A DNA stretch of 64,000 nt from Mannheimia pernigra (GTDB lineage: Bacteria > Pseudomonadota > Gammaproteobacteria > Enterobacterales > Pasteurellaceae), in NCBI RefSeq assembly GCF_013377995.1, contig NZ_CP055305.1:1984001-2048000 (forward strand), in the 5' to 3' direction. Position 1 is the first letter of the stretch. Each line of letters starts with the position of its first letter. The notes below the pieces were generated by a model. The model worked only from the letters and a program-made list of their open reading frames with translations. It ran no database searches and was not told the DNA's origin. The translations under genes and the position numbers were made by a program. Positions 49,601 to 57,962 of the stretch are shown piece after piece.

Positions 49601-50586
49601 GTGGTGATGTTATTTGTATTTTCACGTTCTTTGTTGATTTTATCTTTGGCTGGGTCTAGTTCTATAGCAGTGTCTTTACCCTTAATTCCTAGCACACGAT
49701 TAGGCATAATTTTGGCGGTGGCTTTGTCAGTGGCAGGGTTGTCAGCAGACACATCTTTATCGGCAAAGTATTTGGCGGCCGTGGCTTTTAACTGTGCCAC
49801 ATTCACCGCATCAGAGTCGGCACTCCCTGCGGCCACATTGATGATTTGACGGGTTGTGTTGGTATTACCTACTGATACCGCACCATTGTTTGTGCCTTTG
49901 ACGGTTGCCAAAATCTCTGCGTTATCTTCTGTGGTATCAGTTGGCGAATATACGCTGTTTTGAGCGGCATCAGCTGTAGTACTGGCAGTCAACCCTACAA
50001 CAGTCAACCCTACACGATCAGCAACCGAACCACTGCCTAGTGCCACCGCCCCGATTTGCGAGGCTTCGGCTCTACGCCCCATAGCGATGCCATTTGTAGC
50101 ATTTTCTACTTTTGCAGAAGTACCCAAAGCAATAGCGTATTCTGAATTTATAGACTTGGCATTATTCCCTATAGCGGTGGCATTAGCGGAGTTTGTTACA
50201 GCAGTTTCATTGCCAATCGCCACAGAATTAATAGAATTAGATCTTAATGTTGCGGACTTACCGATTGCTATAGAGTTAGCAATTCTATCTTCCACCAGAG
50301 TACTTTCTCCGCCACAGATTACATTATTACCACCTTCTTGGCTATAGTAACAATGATATATGGTATTGCCTTCATCATCCCTAGTACTGAGTTTATTGCC
50401 TCTTTCTTCGGCTGCTTGTACTACCCCTGCCAGTCCCAATGCTACTACCAGTAGCGACAAGCGAAACACCGCAGGGCGAAATATCTTGGTGCGTAAACTG
50501 CCCTTGCCGTGTCCACGGGCAAACTCGGAGACGGCGGTCATCGTACCTGTGGCTTTGTTAAAGACGATTTTGTAAATGTGGTTCAT
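37606..50586 (-). CDS. Giant trimeric autotransporter adhesin (Hia/YadA type, 4,326 residues)
   Basis: A type Vc surface fibre of identical chains. Residues 1-58 are an extended signal peptide (MNHIYKIVFNKATGTMTAVS... then a hydrophobic core ending GVVQA). A pair of cysteines, C79 and C91, follows. YadA-like head repeats (SxAIG, TALG) lie at about 101-190, 350-420, 490-645, 740-1040 and 1150-1460, each closed by a neck such as AAGSADSDAVNVAQL. A charged helical insert splits one head at about 425-490. From about 1480 to 4220 is a stalk of Trp-ring (TVGDVLNAGWTIQ), GIN-like (KFTGINGAVVKG) and neck (ITNVKAGENPADAVNKSQL) modules. Residues 4226-4326 are neck, short coiled coil and the YadA anchor ending GGVGVGYQW. 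The frame is open for 12,981 bp. The gene is nearly free of uptake signals. Function as an adhesin is by family. Confidence 0.96.
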   Translation of the reverse strand: MNHIYKIVFNKATGTMTAVSEFARGHGKGSLRTKIFRPAVFRLSLLVVALGLAGVVQAAEERGNKLSTRDDEGNTIYHCYYSQEGGNNVICGGESTLVEDRIANSIAIGKSATLRSNSINSVAIGNETAVTNSANATAIGNNAKSINSEYAIALGTSAKVENATNGIAMGRRAEASQIGAVALGSGSVADRVGLTVVGLTASTTADAAQNSVYSPTDTTEDNAEILATVKGTNNGAVSVGNTNTTRQIINVAAGSADSDAVNVAQLKATAAKYFADKDVSADNPATDKATAKIMPNRVLGIKGKDTAIELDPAKDKINKERENTNNITTTLDAANNTVSVELNSHVKGLSSLQFGDEKIRTIEDNRKQPGITIGNSGTKATHRNIAIGDNAQAIQSKDKDDNYNLADANAIAIGSSARAGTDDYYRESLTGNRLLITQELQDLAYLEELKKRNKAEVEHELTQAEKIEILTIAAEKAAEEFKKLKRDNTQKVKSGFRSIAVGGHSSSLGDDSIALGHSAIAQKQGAMALGFESMAYGESSIAFGVDSEAGSLYSTALGTHTHAYARSATALGERAEVAFGATAGTALGAGAHVSFFGESGTAIGTAAQVYAQESTAVGSNAQARKQGAVALGSQSVADRAGLPEGATTASTTPNAAQNSVYSPTNTEADNAEILATVKGTENGAVSVGATDETTRQIINVAAGSADSDAVNVAQLKAVAGTPTYFHVNDGTDTQEAGDPDTNKGSIKSKGGAVGSKSLAAGVNAKASVKESTAVGYEAIAAQEGSAFGASAKATGLQSSAFGIRANATGNAAAAFGSDSNASGAQTVSIGYATVADGDGATALGNYTNANGYGAIAIGSVTNAKKIYSTVVGSRSTVEGANSGIFGSNSVVKSEKSYTSGINNVVGATSNNVGAFGNNNQIGAMTTFDTDGTLKEPVELTSEVDASGSRVIGNYNIITSPNTYVLGSGINSKNKYTKVGDTVANSVYLGDNSTARATTGLNYLPNSDQVGNTTTAGVGALKPQLIVGISGAQELRGPFAGNDAVGVVSVGASGAERRIQNVAAGELSGQSTDAVNGSQLYNAYAMITDIAAAAKVQEGLGIKVDDQQQPNGSTISTVSVKVDDKTIKINGEGQLYAEVGGADVNTYFHYNDHTNQEAGDATTNYGDIKTAGGALGQHSLAAGRGAKASVKYSTAVGYEAIAEQESSVFGASAKTTGLQASAFGFRATADKNATAFGGDAKALGNQANAIGYGTTANGGATALGAYSQATGNTSIAIGNVTKATETYSIAIGPRSVVEGSYSGAFGANSVVKGGKSYTSGINNIVGATSNNVGAFGNNNQIGAITTYRNDGSIQEPTNLTEQVTVSGSHVIGNNNIITSSNTYVLGSSINNKGNYTKIGGTVSNSVYLGDDSSVRADQGKNHQLNSDAEGDTTTGGAKGTVNNAIVNGITYSDFVGKKAVGAVSVGASGAERRIQNVAAGEISATSTDAINGSQLHNTINTGHWKLQANSMPVENIHWGDTVNFTSSDKTVVITSKTEDTTSTLDLKVNTDDTTINKAADGKLKAITTAVTATGNVTDNTKPTFTATTGSALVTGETLANTANTLTQEGLNFTGNNNAFNVHRDLGSQLVIKGGATGSVSDKNTYVEATNDGLIVKIAESPEFTTVTATNSLVIGNGNTTTLTSTLNGLDVGGDKITNVKAGENPADAVNKSQLDAAKTTVVGNGPVTVTPGTPNANGTTYTVSVETTTPQVARGNVTVTETDKNKLMTAGNIATAITDSEKTSSVVSGDTAFVTVNPGNEINGNTEYTVGLAQGVKDSLKKADTAVQSFTTAVNSTTVDTIDKDNKVINFVNGNVTTATNKNDDITFDVNVDGTTIKVEGDKLTANTTTITYANNDGRVDTPADGNALAKASDVVNAINNAAWKAKSGGNKANGDQDTAESIKAGDEVEFVAGDNLTVKRTGKTFEFATTKTPIFTSVQFDEKGPKIQNDNGNIKVSNENGDPTKITNVKAGENPTDAVNKSQLDAAQKAATTKVEGDQGVLVTDKKNTDGSTTYTVAVKTDDNTIVKDLATGAIKANTGTIAANNTGKVTPTIGDENKVATVTNVANAINNSGFNVIGAGNIADGANPFANQLIKPSNTVTLEAGKNLTVAQEGGKFTFATKDDVDFNTVSTQDLLAKNAGVQNLIVPVSYDPITNKLQNIAINKDGIDMANMPIINLQSGVGSTYQNPQAPTDDEKQAIAKKVNEAKGDQLGNAVNVGDLQAVANSAGFNLAISQGTGMATGTTTDKFIKSGNKVDFKADKGIKLSKVDTNDGAQIAIELDDATKQSLTKADTAMQSFKTQVNGVSEVQIKNDGVVNFANGTGTTAQRQGNNITFNVTKATLTTNADNTVTADNKGDAFATAQNVANVINNAVATTSLTSSKTGRVYDPADPDKLVKAGDIVDAINNSGFTLNANYEQDGQKINNGGSVNFVDGQNIAITRDGNKITVATKDDVSLKSASFSDGAGNQAAITGSGVIVSTPHNANNPVTLTANGLSNGGNKITNVANGANTQTINTTGTGVAQPQSTLLNLPDNNSQDGNAVTVGDLKNLGFVVSAQDGYKDTVKNAQEVKFTGINGAVVKGKTQGDVREITIEVNAQSTVESAQTPVVYTDENGNKLVKSIDGNFYPAGTVFDAQGRPTGASANVQPVTNVVASLNNAKGNTTAPMTLKNVASNLVAVNNVDDAQPAANSPDNLASKLSNAATVGDVLNAGWTIQNNDTDIDAINHGNKVNFVNGKGTTALVTSDGVTSNVQFDVETDNTTIKVEGGKVTANTTTLTQDPISQGKVLTPQNDDAKKLVNAGDIATAINNSGFNLSVNTGNDKSLVKAGESVDLSNTDNNIVVSKQGNNIVHNLADTITVTGVNIKGGNVSLTNTGLNNGGNKITNIADGKDDTDAVNVKQLNTKFAGSKENVTSTNKTLTVTQATDPVTQATTFDVAVNTGNSLTVNTQTGAIDVKTDDNTIVKDPATGAIKANTGTMTAGNQGVVNSTPNDGNKLATVDNVVNAINNAGFVVTSGNTGTGTQSGTQADTLIKAGQKVTYLAGNNLDVKQDGANFTFATKDDVEFKTVKIGDTTLSSQGNVLTVGANSATPATLQNGTMTMQGGTQLVNVASAGDIKDVNNAYNAVNAGDLNNAVNALNTQITNAQNASTETVVSKDGSISVTPQAQAGKGNEFNLSVNTDGTTIKVEGGKVTANTTTLATTPTGAVTINSINDAGKLVNAGDIATAINKAGFTLTTSASEGVVKGTSNELIGAGKAIAIDAGKNIAITQTGGQVSIATKDDVEFATAKIGGNVNIANNSVSVGNITLTNEPISVNNQNVNNVNEAINQVAMQAYKPLTFAGDVGNFERKLGETIAVKGGNTGALSDNNIGVTANQDTLTVKLAKDLTGLSSASFTDNAGNKTVVNGAGVVITPVNNNNPVSLTNTGLDNGNNKITNVANGANTQTIATTGTGVAPNATLLNLDNSQNGNVATVGDLKNLGFVVSAQDGYKDTVTNAQEVKFTGINGAVVKGKTEGGVREITIEVNAQSTVESAQTPVVYTDENGNKLVKSIDGKFYPAGTVFDAQGRPTTNVQPVTNVVASLNNAQGSTTAPMALKNVASNLVAVTNTHDAQPVANSPDNLASKLSNAATVGDVLNAGWTIQNNDTDIDAINHGNKVNFVDGNVTTATVTTDGKTSKIQYDVKVDDDTIKVEDGKLKVNKAAIDTNTVTGLIDSDTTTVSVDNANIANPVYKVQVNKAGLNKTNTDNPEADNITLTNAGKVVAPTNDTHAQNSFVTAQTLTDVVNNTGFVATSGVEGTGQQLGAKANTLIKSGETVTYKAGDNLSVKQEGANFTFATKENVKFTTVTTGNTVMDNTGISINNGAAGKPVKLTKNGLDNGGNTIKNVQEGVNETDAVNVAQLKKAIGGATTQIAEGKNVIVKNEKGADGQAVYTVHADSSKVTQGDGIVVTHTVESDENGVKTNDYKVALSEATKNQLKKEESVTSQDTNLLVDNTTTNETGAKEYKLTLNKKIDLTAEGSLTIGDSKLDKEGLTIKGGPTVKKSGIDAGSKKITNVKDGEIRAGSKDAVNGGQLQSELDNIGWDLTVAGNTAKDSEQGSKKVKNKGKVTVSGGKNMVVSRKDSTIELATSSTPEFDSVKVGNTTISSSVAQDGVNEVKISGAKNAQTRITNVAPGLKGTDAVNVNQLNQVKNDIGNLSRKVDKIDRRVRGIGASAAASSALPQVYLPGKSMIAAAGGTYDGATAVSVGYSKASDNSKLILKLQGTATSEGSLSGGVGVGYQW
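39480..40070 (-). repeat. Adhesin stalk duplication, copy nearer the anchor
   Basis: About 590 bp nearly identical to 42262-42870. It encodes the run from Trp-ring through QTPVVYTDENGNKLVKSIDG and back to TVGDLKNLGFVVSAQDG. It differs from the other copy by scattered substitutions and a 12-bp deletion in the linker before NVQPVTNVVASLNNA. Confidence 0.85.
42262..42870 (-). repeat. Adhesin stalk duplication, copy nearer the head
   Basis: Second copy of the stalk block, offset by about 2.79 kb from the first. It contains the extra GASA codons in RPTGASANVQP. Shorter shared blocks also occur, for example around 40760 and 42020 and around 41527 and 44347. Confidence 0.85.
46100..47160 (-). repeat. 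Adhesin head module, second copy
   Basis: Encodes a head beginning NTYFHYNDHTNQEAGD and ending at the neck ERRIQNVAAGEISATS. It is homologous over its length to 47340-48425, with long DNA-identical stretches such as the segment starting near 46561. Confidence 0.85.
47340..48425 (-). repeat. Adhesin head module, first copy
   Basis: Encodes a head beginning PTYFHVNDGTDTQEAGD and ending at the neck ERRIQNVAAGELSGQS. The repeat period to the second copy is about 1.26 kb. Confidence 0.85.
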
Positions 50587-50711
50587 ATTTCCTCTAAGTG
50601 TATCAGTAACTTAATAATTTAAAGCCATCACCCTGATAGAGTGATAGCAACACATTAAAATTATTACTAAATTAGTGAGTGAAATCGAACATATTTACGA
50701 TTCTTTACACA

Positions 50712-51203
50712 TCATTTGCCCACAAAACGCAGGGGTGTTTTGCATAAACGACAAATATAGCTTCGTGTATTACGTATAGTCGCATTGTGTCTGCGAATAG
50801 AAAGTAGGTGAATTTGGCAACCACATTGGTAAGTAAATTGCTGTTGCACACTTTGAGTATTAAAGCGGTGATAAATCTCTGCCTGCACACCAAGCACGGT
50901 TTCCATCATCATTTTCCACTCTTTTCCGTGTGGTTGAACACGCCCAAATTGTTGATAAACTAAAATATGAGCAAGTTCATGTGGCACCACTTGAGGAATA
51001 AATAGTTGTGCATTTTCTTGTAATAATACAGGATTAAAACGGACTTCATTTCGTTCAAGATACGCAACGCCTGCTTTTACCCCACGCACATTGTAATGAA
51101 TGGTTGGTTGGATAAATCTTTTCTCAAAGTAGATATTCGCACGTTCTAAATCACGCACTAATTGGCGTTGCACTTGCATTTTTAATTGGCGTAAATCAAC
51201 CAT
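50712..51203 (-). CDS. sprT: SprT-family zinc metalloprotease-like protein
   Basis: A 163-residue SprT-like protein. The zinc-binding HExxH motif is in VVPHELAHILVYQQFG at about residues 77-92, with a third ligand candidate in VQPHGKEWKMMM. A C-terminal zinc ribbon has CGCQIHLLSIRRH and CRLC. The ATG at 51203 overlaps the end of the upstream RNase I gene by 8 bp and gives the usual start MVDLRQLKMQVQR; a longer frame to 51263 lies wholly inside that gene. Substrates are not known for bacterial SprT. In E. coli sprT also lies near metK. Confidence 0.92.
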   Translation of the reverse strand: MVDLRQLKMQVQRQLVRDLERANIYFEKRFIQPTIHYNVRGVKAGVAYLERNEVRFNPVLLQENAQLFIPQVVPHELAHILVYQQFGRVQPHGKEWKMMMETVLGVQAEIYHRFNTQSVQQQFTYQCGCQIHLLSIRRHNATIRNTRSYICRLCKTPLRFVGK

Positions 51204-51900
51204 TAGGGCAATCCATTGGCTGCCATTGCTTGTTATAGCAGATGTAAAGTTCATCTTTGCCACCGCCTAAGTAAATCTCTCTTAATTGTGGGTTTTGTGC
51301 TTTTACCCATTTGAATAAATCTGATTTTGGCGTCGCAAAATTCGGTAAATTTAATGCGTTGAAAAGCGTTTTCTGCTTTTCAAAATAAGCCCTTGCATCA
51401 TGAAAGGCACAAGCTCCATGCTTTTCCCATTCACCTTGTAAAAGGGTTGCCGCAGGCGATTCTGGCAAATAGTGTTTGATCGTATTTTCTGCAACCATAG
51501 GTAAATCACCTTGACAGTAGCGAGGGTGTTCGTCAATTGCATGAGCCTTCGCACTTTGTGGCCATAATCCGTGAATGACCCAACCAAATGACTTGGTGCC
51601 GTCACATTGATATTTAAAATGTGGCAATACTTTGCCATTATTGTTACGTTTTTGCCTTTGGCAAAACCCTGGCGACCAAGAAAGGGCTAATAAATAATAA
51701 TCGGTTTCCACAAGGTTTTGCTTCAAGCGGTCATTTTTCATCTGTATATCGTAATTACCTAATGAGGAGGTTTGCGATATTGTATGTTGTGTTTCGGGGC
51801 GATGTATTGTTTTGGGCTTTTTATCTGGTTGAGTAAAAAGCAGAGTGGCAGCACCCAAAATAGCCAATATGGTGAAAAAAAGTATTTTTTTATTATTCAT
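51196..51900 (-). CDS. rna: RNase I, T2 family ribonuclease
   Basis: A 234-residue secreted or periplasmic ribonuclease. The N-terminal hydrophobic segment KILFFTILAILGAATLLF is a signal peptide or anchor; no clear cleavage site can be chosen. The two catalytic segments of the T2 family are intact: HGLWPQ and EWEKHGACAF, each with its catalytic histidine. The opening YYLLALSWSPGFCQRQ is also typical. I chose the ATG at 51900 because GAG lies upstream and it starts directly before the signal. It overlaps sprT by 8 bp and follows the DUF2254 gene by 52 bp. Confidence 0.92.
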   Translation of the reverse strand: MNNKKILFFTILAILGAATLLFTQPDKKPKTIHRPETQHTISQTSSLGNYDIQMKNDRLKQNLVETDYYLLALSWSPGFCQRQKRNNNGKVLPHFKYQCDGTKSFGWVIHGLWPQSAKAHAIDEHPRYCQGDLPMVAENTIKHYLPESPAATLLQGEWEKHGACAFHDARAYFEKQKTLFNALNLPNFATPKSDLFKWVKAQNPQLREIYLGGGKDELYICYNKQWQPMDCPNG

Positions 51901-51952
51901 TGTAATCTCAATCCGTTTTAAGCATTTGATACAAATACACAATCGCCTGTTT

Positions 51953-53209
51953 TTAATTGAAGTACTTTGTTTTGTTAAATAGTGTGAGATGTTTTTGCCG
52001 TAAAAGATCGTAATCTTCCTTAAAGGTTAAATATGTTTCGGCACGTTTTAGATAATTTTCAGCCGCAATGATCGCAGCCTCCCGTAGCTCTATTTCAGGT
52101 GCATTACGCCAAATACTTGCCAGTACTTTTTGTAACGTTATTCCTACTTCCATTATTGCTCCGCCATCACGAGCGATAGGCGAAAAACTGTGTGAAATAA
52201 TCTTTCCAATATTGAGATCTACGATAGATAAGCGGTCATAATGCTTGCGCTGTGGGTGATTATTTGTATGTGGTGTCACGAGGAGTTTCATCATATGCAT
52301 CATCACTTTAATCGTGGTGCCAGGATCATTTGCAGAGGGGGGTAACGCCCTCTGAGCAACTTCGCTTAACACAATAATGCCCCACAATGGATCTTGGTCA
52401 AATCCACGATCTTTATCAAGAATAAAACATTCACGAATGGTATTTGCTTTATCACTGACACAATCAATTTTAGCGAGAAGTGTATCAGGCATAATTAATT
52501 CACCTGGTCGAATCGCAATATGAATATAGGTCGAAAGTTGTTGAGCTATTTTTTGTAATTGTGCAAAGTCAATATGCGTTAAATAGCCTGTATCTTGAGC
52601 ATAAATAGATTCCGCTTGTAAGCCTAAAGTGCCTTTCCAAGTCGCCCCTAAAGAGGGATCTGCTCGATAATTTTGTAAACTTTTTTCACTAGAATCATAT
52701 ATTTTATCAATAGTATTCCCTAAACGCCCTAGATGAGAGAGCACATAAATCCATTTAATTAACGTGAAAATAACATAGCTTAACACTGCGAGGGTTGTGA
52801 TAAATAAGACAAATCGTCCATTTTGCCCAAAAAATTCCATTCCTAATGCAGTCTTTGCAATAATTGAATAAATAAAAGCAGAGATAAAACTTGAAACCGC
52901 TCTCCTACTGGTTTTGTCATCAATCACTAAATTTGTGGCTCTTGGCGTTGCACCATTTGCGGCTGAACTAAATGCAGATACCATTATAGAAAGTGAAAAT
53001 GTACTCACTGCAAACATGGTTGAAGCAATCACATTTAATAAACTTTCTAACGTGCTTAATTCAATTTTCGGAAAAATTTCAGGCGGGAAAAATAAGTTTG
53101 ATAATTTGGCGACAAAAGCAAATAAAATCGCCCAAAAAACAGATAGAATAGTTGAAATCCATAAACGATTGCTCGGCTGTTTTAAATAAAGTAACACTCG
53201 ATAGAACAT
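51953..53209 (-). CDS. DUF2254 family membrane protein
   Basis: A 418-residue protein with four predicted membrane helices near the N-terminus (about residues 17-38, 58-80, 105-125 and 133-155), then a long soluble region. The segment FSSAANGATPRATNLVIDDKTS after the second helix is characteristic of DUF2254. The large C-terminal part includes HIAIRPGELIMPDTLLA and DPLWGIIVLSEVAQRALPPS, also seen across the family. Its function is unknown. It precedes rna and sprT on the same strand and is divergent from metK, so it may form an operon with rna and sprT. Confidence 0.85.
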   Translation of the reverse strand: MFYRVLLYLKQPSNRLWISTILSVFWAILFAFVAKLSNLFFPPEIFPKIELSTLESLLNVIASTMFAVSTFSLSIMVSAFSSAANGATPRATNLVIDDKTSRRAVSSFISAFIYSIIAKTALGMEFFGQNGRFVLFITTLAVLSYVIFTLIKWIYVLSHLGRLGNTIDKIYDSSEKSLQNYRADPSLGATWKGTLGLQAESIYAQDTGYLTHIDFAQLQKIAQQLSTYIHIAIRPGELIMPDTLLAKIDCVSDKANTIRECFILDKDRGFDQDPLWGIIVLSEVAQRALPPSANDPGTTIKVMMHMMKLLVTPHTNNHPQRKHYDRLSIVDLNIGKIISHSFSPIARDGGAIMEVGITLQKVLASIWRNAPEIELREAAIIAAENYLKRAETYLTFKEDYDLLRQKHLTLFNKTKYFN

Positions 53210-53308
53210 AAAGACCCCTGAATAATTTCTTATCTTAATAAGCGGTTTGATTTTAACAAAATTTTGTCAATAAAAATATGAGGCTAAAACTAAATAGTGA
53301 AATTCTGT

Positions 53309-53361
53309 TTGCCTAAAATACTGAAAAAATCTATTATAGCCGTCTAGACGGAAAAACATCT
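53309..53361 (+). promoter_or_regulatory. metK promoter with MetJ operator
   Basis: A -35 TTGCCT (53309-53314), 17-bp spacer and -10 TATTAT (53332-53337) are followed directly by three adjacent 8-mers at 53338-53361: AGCCGTCT, AGACGGAA and AAACATCT. These match the met box AGACGTCT at 7, 5 and 6 of 8 positions. Tandem met boxes at a promoter are the mark of MetJ repression by S-adenosylmethionine. Confidence 0.75.
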
Positions 53362-53446
53362 AAACAATTAAACGAGCGGTTACATTTGCTCATTTTTGAC
53401 TAAAAATGACCGCTTGTGAGGATTAAAATCAATATGAGGAATAACA

Positions 53447-54598
53447 ATGGCAATTAATTTATTTACTTCTGAATCTGTTTCAGAAGGGCATCCAGATAAA
53501 ATCGCAGACCAAATTTCAGATGCGGTGTTAGATGAAATTCTAAAACAAGATCCAAAAGCTCGTGTTGCTTGCGAAACGTACGTTAAAACAGGAATGGCAT
53601 TAGTAGGCGGTGAAATTACCACTTCTGCGTGGGTAGATATTGAAAATTTAACTCGACAAGTTATTTGCGATATTGGTTATACCCATTCAGATATGGGCTT
53701 TGATGCTCACTCTTGTGCCGTATTAAACGCAATTGGTAAGCAATCTCCAGACATCAATCAAGGTGTAGATAGAACTGATCCATTAGAACAAGGGGCAGGT
53801 GACCAAGGAATTATGTTCGGCTATGCCACAAATGAAACCGAAGTGTTAATGCCAGCTCCTATTACTTATGCTCACCGCTTAATGGAGCAGCAAGCGATCG
53901 TTCGTAAATCAGGTAAATTAGACTGGCTACGCCCAGATGCAAAAAGCCAATTAACCTTTGCTTATGAAAACAATAAAATTATTGGCATTGATGCTGTGGT
54001 ACTTTCTACCCAGCACGCTGAGCATATCTCACAAAAGGAATTAATCGAAGGCGTGATGGAAGAAATCATCAAACCTGTACTTCCAACTGATTGGCTAAAT
54101 CAACATACCAAATACTTTATTAATCCAACTGGTCGCTTTGTTATTGGTGGACCAATGGGAGATTGTGGATTAACTGGCCGTAAAATTATCGTAGATACCT
54201 ACGGCGGAGCTGCTCGTCACGGTGGTGGTGCGTTCTCTGGTAAAGATCCATCAAAAGTTGATCGCTCAGCAGCTTATGCTGCACGTTATGTAGCCAAAAA
54301 CATTGTAGCTGCGGGCTTAGCAGATCGTTGTGAAATCCAGCTTTCTTACGCTATCGGTGTCGCTGATCCAACATCAATTATGGTCGAAACCTTCGGCACA
54401 GGCAAAGTCAGCCACGAAACATTAGTTAAATTAATTTATCAACACTTTGATTTACGCCCCTATGGTTTAATCAAAATGTTAGATTTAATCAAACCAATTT
54501 ATCGTGAAACTGCTGCATACGGGCACTTCGGGCGTGAGCATTTCCCTTGGGAAAAAACAGATAAAGCAGAAATATTAAGATCTGCAGCCAGATTATAG
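53447..54598 (+). CDS. metK: S-adenosylmethionine synthase
   Basis: Makes S-adenosylmethionine from methionine and ATP. The 383-residue protein matches the family length. Key motifs are SEGHPDKIADQISDAVLDE, the ATP-binding hexapeptide in GAGDQGIMFGYATNE, and the glycine-rich loop GGGAFSGKDPSKVDRSAAYA. The ATG follows GAGG. It is divergent from the DUF2254 gene and preceded by a MetJ-type operator. It is the only plus-strand gene in this part, followed by the convergent rRNA operon. Confidence 0.98.
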   Translation: MAINLFTSESVSEGHPDKIADQISDAVLDEILKQDPKARVACETYVKTGMALVGGEITTSAWVDIENLTRQVICDIGYTHSDMGFDAHSCAVLNAIGKQSPDINQGVDRTDPLEQGAGDQGIMFGYATNETEVLMPAPITYAHRLMEQQAIVRKSGKLDWLRPDAKSQLTFAYENNKIIGIDAVVLSTQHAEHISQKELIEGVMEEIIKPVLPTDWLNQHTKYFINPTGRFVIGGPMGDCGLTGRKIIVDTYGGAARHGGGAFSGKDPSKVDRSAAYAARYVAKNIVAAGLADRCEIQLSYAIGVADPTSIMVETFGTGKVSHETLVKLIYQHFDLRPYGLIKMLDLIKPIYRETAAYGHFGREHFPWEKTDKAEILRSAARL

Positions 54599-54712
54599 CT
54601 CTAAATTTGCATATTCAATCTCTCCCACTCAGACCGCAAGTATTGCTACAAGCGGTCATTTTATTGATATTTTTTGCCATTTTCGCTTTTTGGCTTTTTG
54701 GCTTTTTAAAAA

Positions 54713-54754
54713 TAAAAAAAAGCAAAAACCTCAAGCCTATCACTAAGCTTGAGG
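54713..54754 (-). terminator. Terminator of the rRNA operon
   Basis: CCTCAAGC and GCTTGAGG (54729-54736 and 54747-54754) form an 8-bp stem. The minus strand continues TTTTTGCTTTTTTTT. It lies about 15 bp after the 5S gene. Confidence 0.9.
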
Positions 54755-54769
54755 TCGTTTAAAATAAAT

Positions 54770-54884
54770 CCCGACGATGCCCTACTCTCACATGGCGAAT
54801 CACCACACTACCATCGGCGTCACTGCGTTTTACTTCTGAGTTCGGTATGGAGTCAGGTAGAACCACAGCACTATGGTCGTCGGG
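54770..54884 (-). rRNA. rrf: 5S ribosomal RNA
   Basis: On the minus strand it begins CCCGACGACCATAGTGC and ends with complementary GCATCGTCGGG. Internally it carries CCATACCGAACTCAGAAGT and GATGGTAGTG, conserved 5S sequences. Length is about 115 bases; ends are estimated from terminal pairing. No tRNA gene follows it. Confidence 0.95.
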
Positions 54885-54885
54885 A

Positions 54886-55061
54886 AAATCTGTTGATTTT
54901 CTGTCTTTTCTATTTTTTGTTCTTTAATCTAAAAACAAGCTGTTGATTCTGAGTTTATTTATTTTCTGAGTTTATTTGTTTGTCTGTCTTTTTTGTTTAG
55001 TCTTTACGTTACTTCGCTTCGTGCTTTCTTATTTTTTCTATAAAAACACTTGAGCGTTGTA
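54886..55061 (-). other. 23S-5S spacer
   Basis: About 175 bp of AT-rich DNA between 23S and 5S. It holds short direct repeats of TCTGAGTTTATTT near 54945-54975 and no tRNA gene. Confidence 0.6.

Positions 55062-57962
<2,901 letters not shown>

Noticed and set aside
37698..50575. Many plus-strand open frames of 60-200 codons opposite the adhesin
   Set aside because: They follow the repeat structure of the adhesin and are antisense shadows; related ones recur at each duplicated block.
37606..50700. Simple-sequence phase-variation tract at the adhesin promoter or 5' end
   Set aside because: I looked for homopolymers or short tandem repeats upstream and in the first few hundred bases and saw none of useful length.
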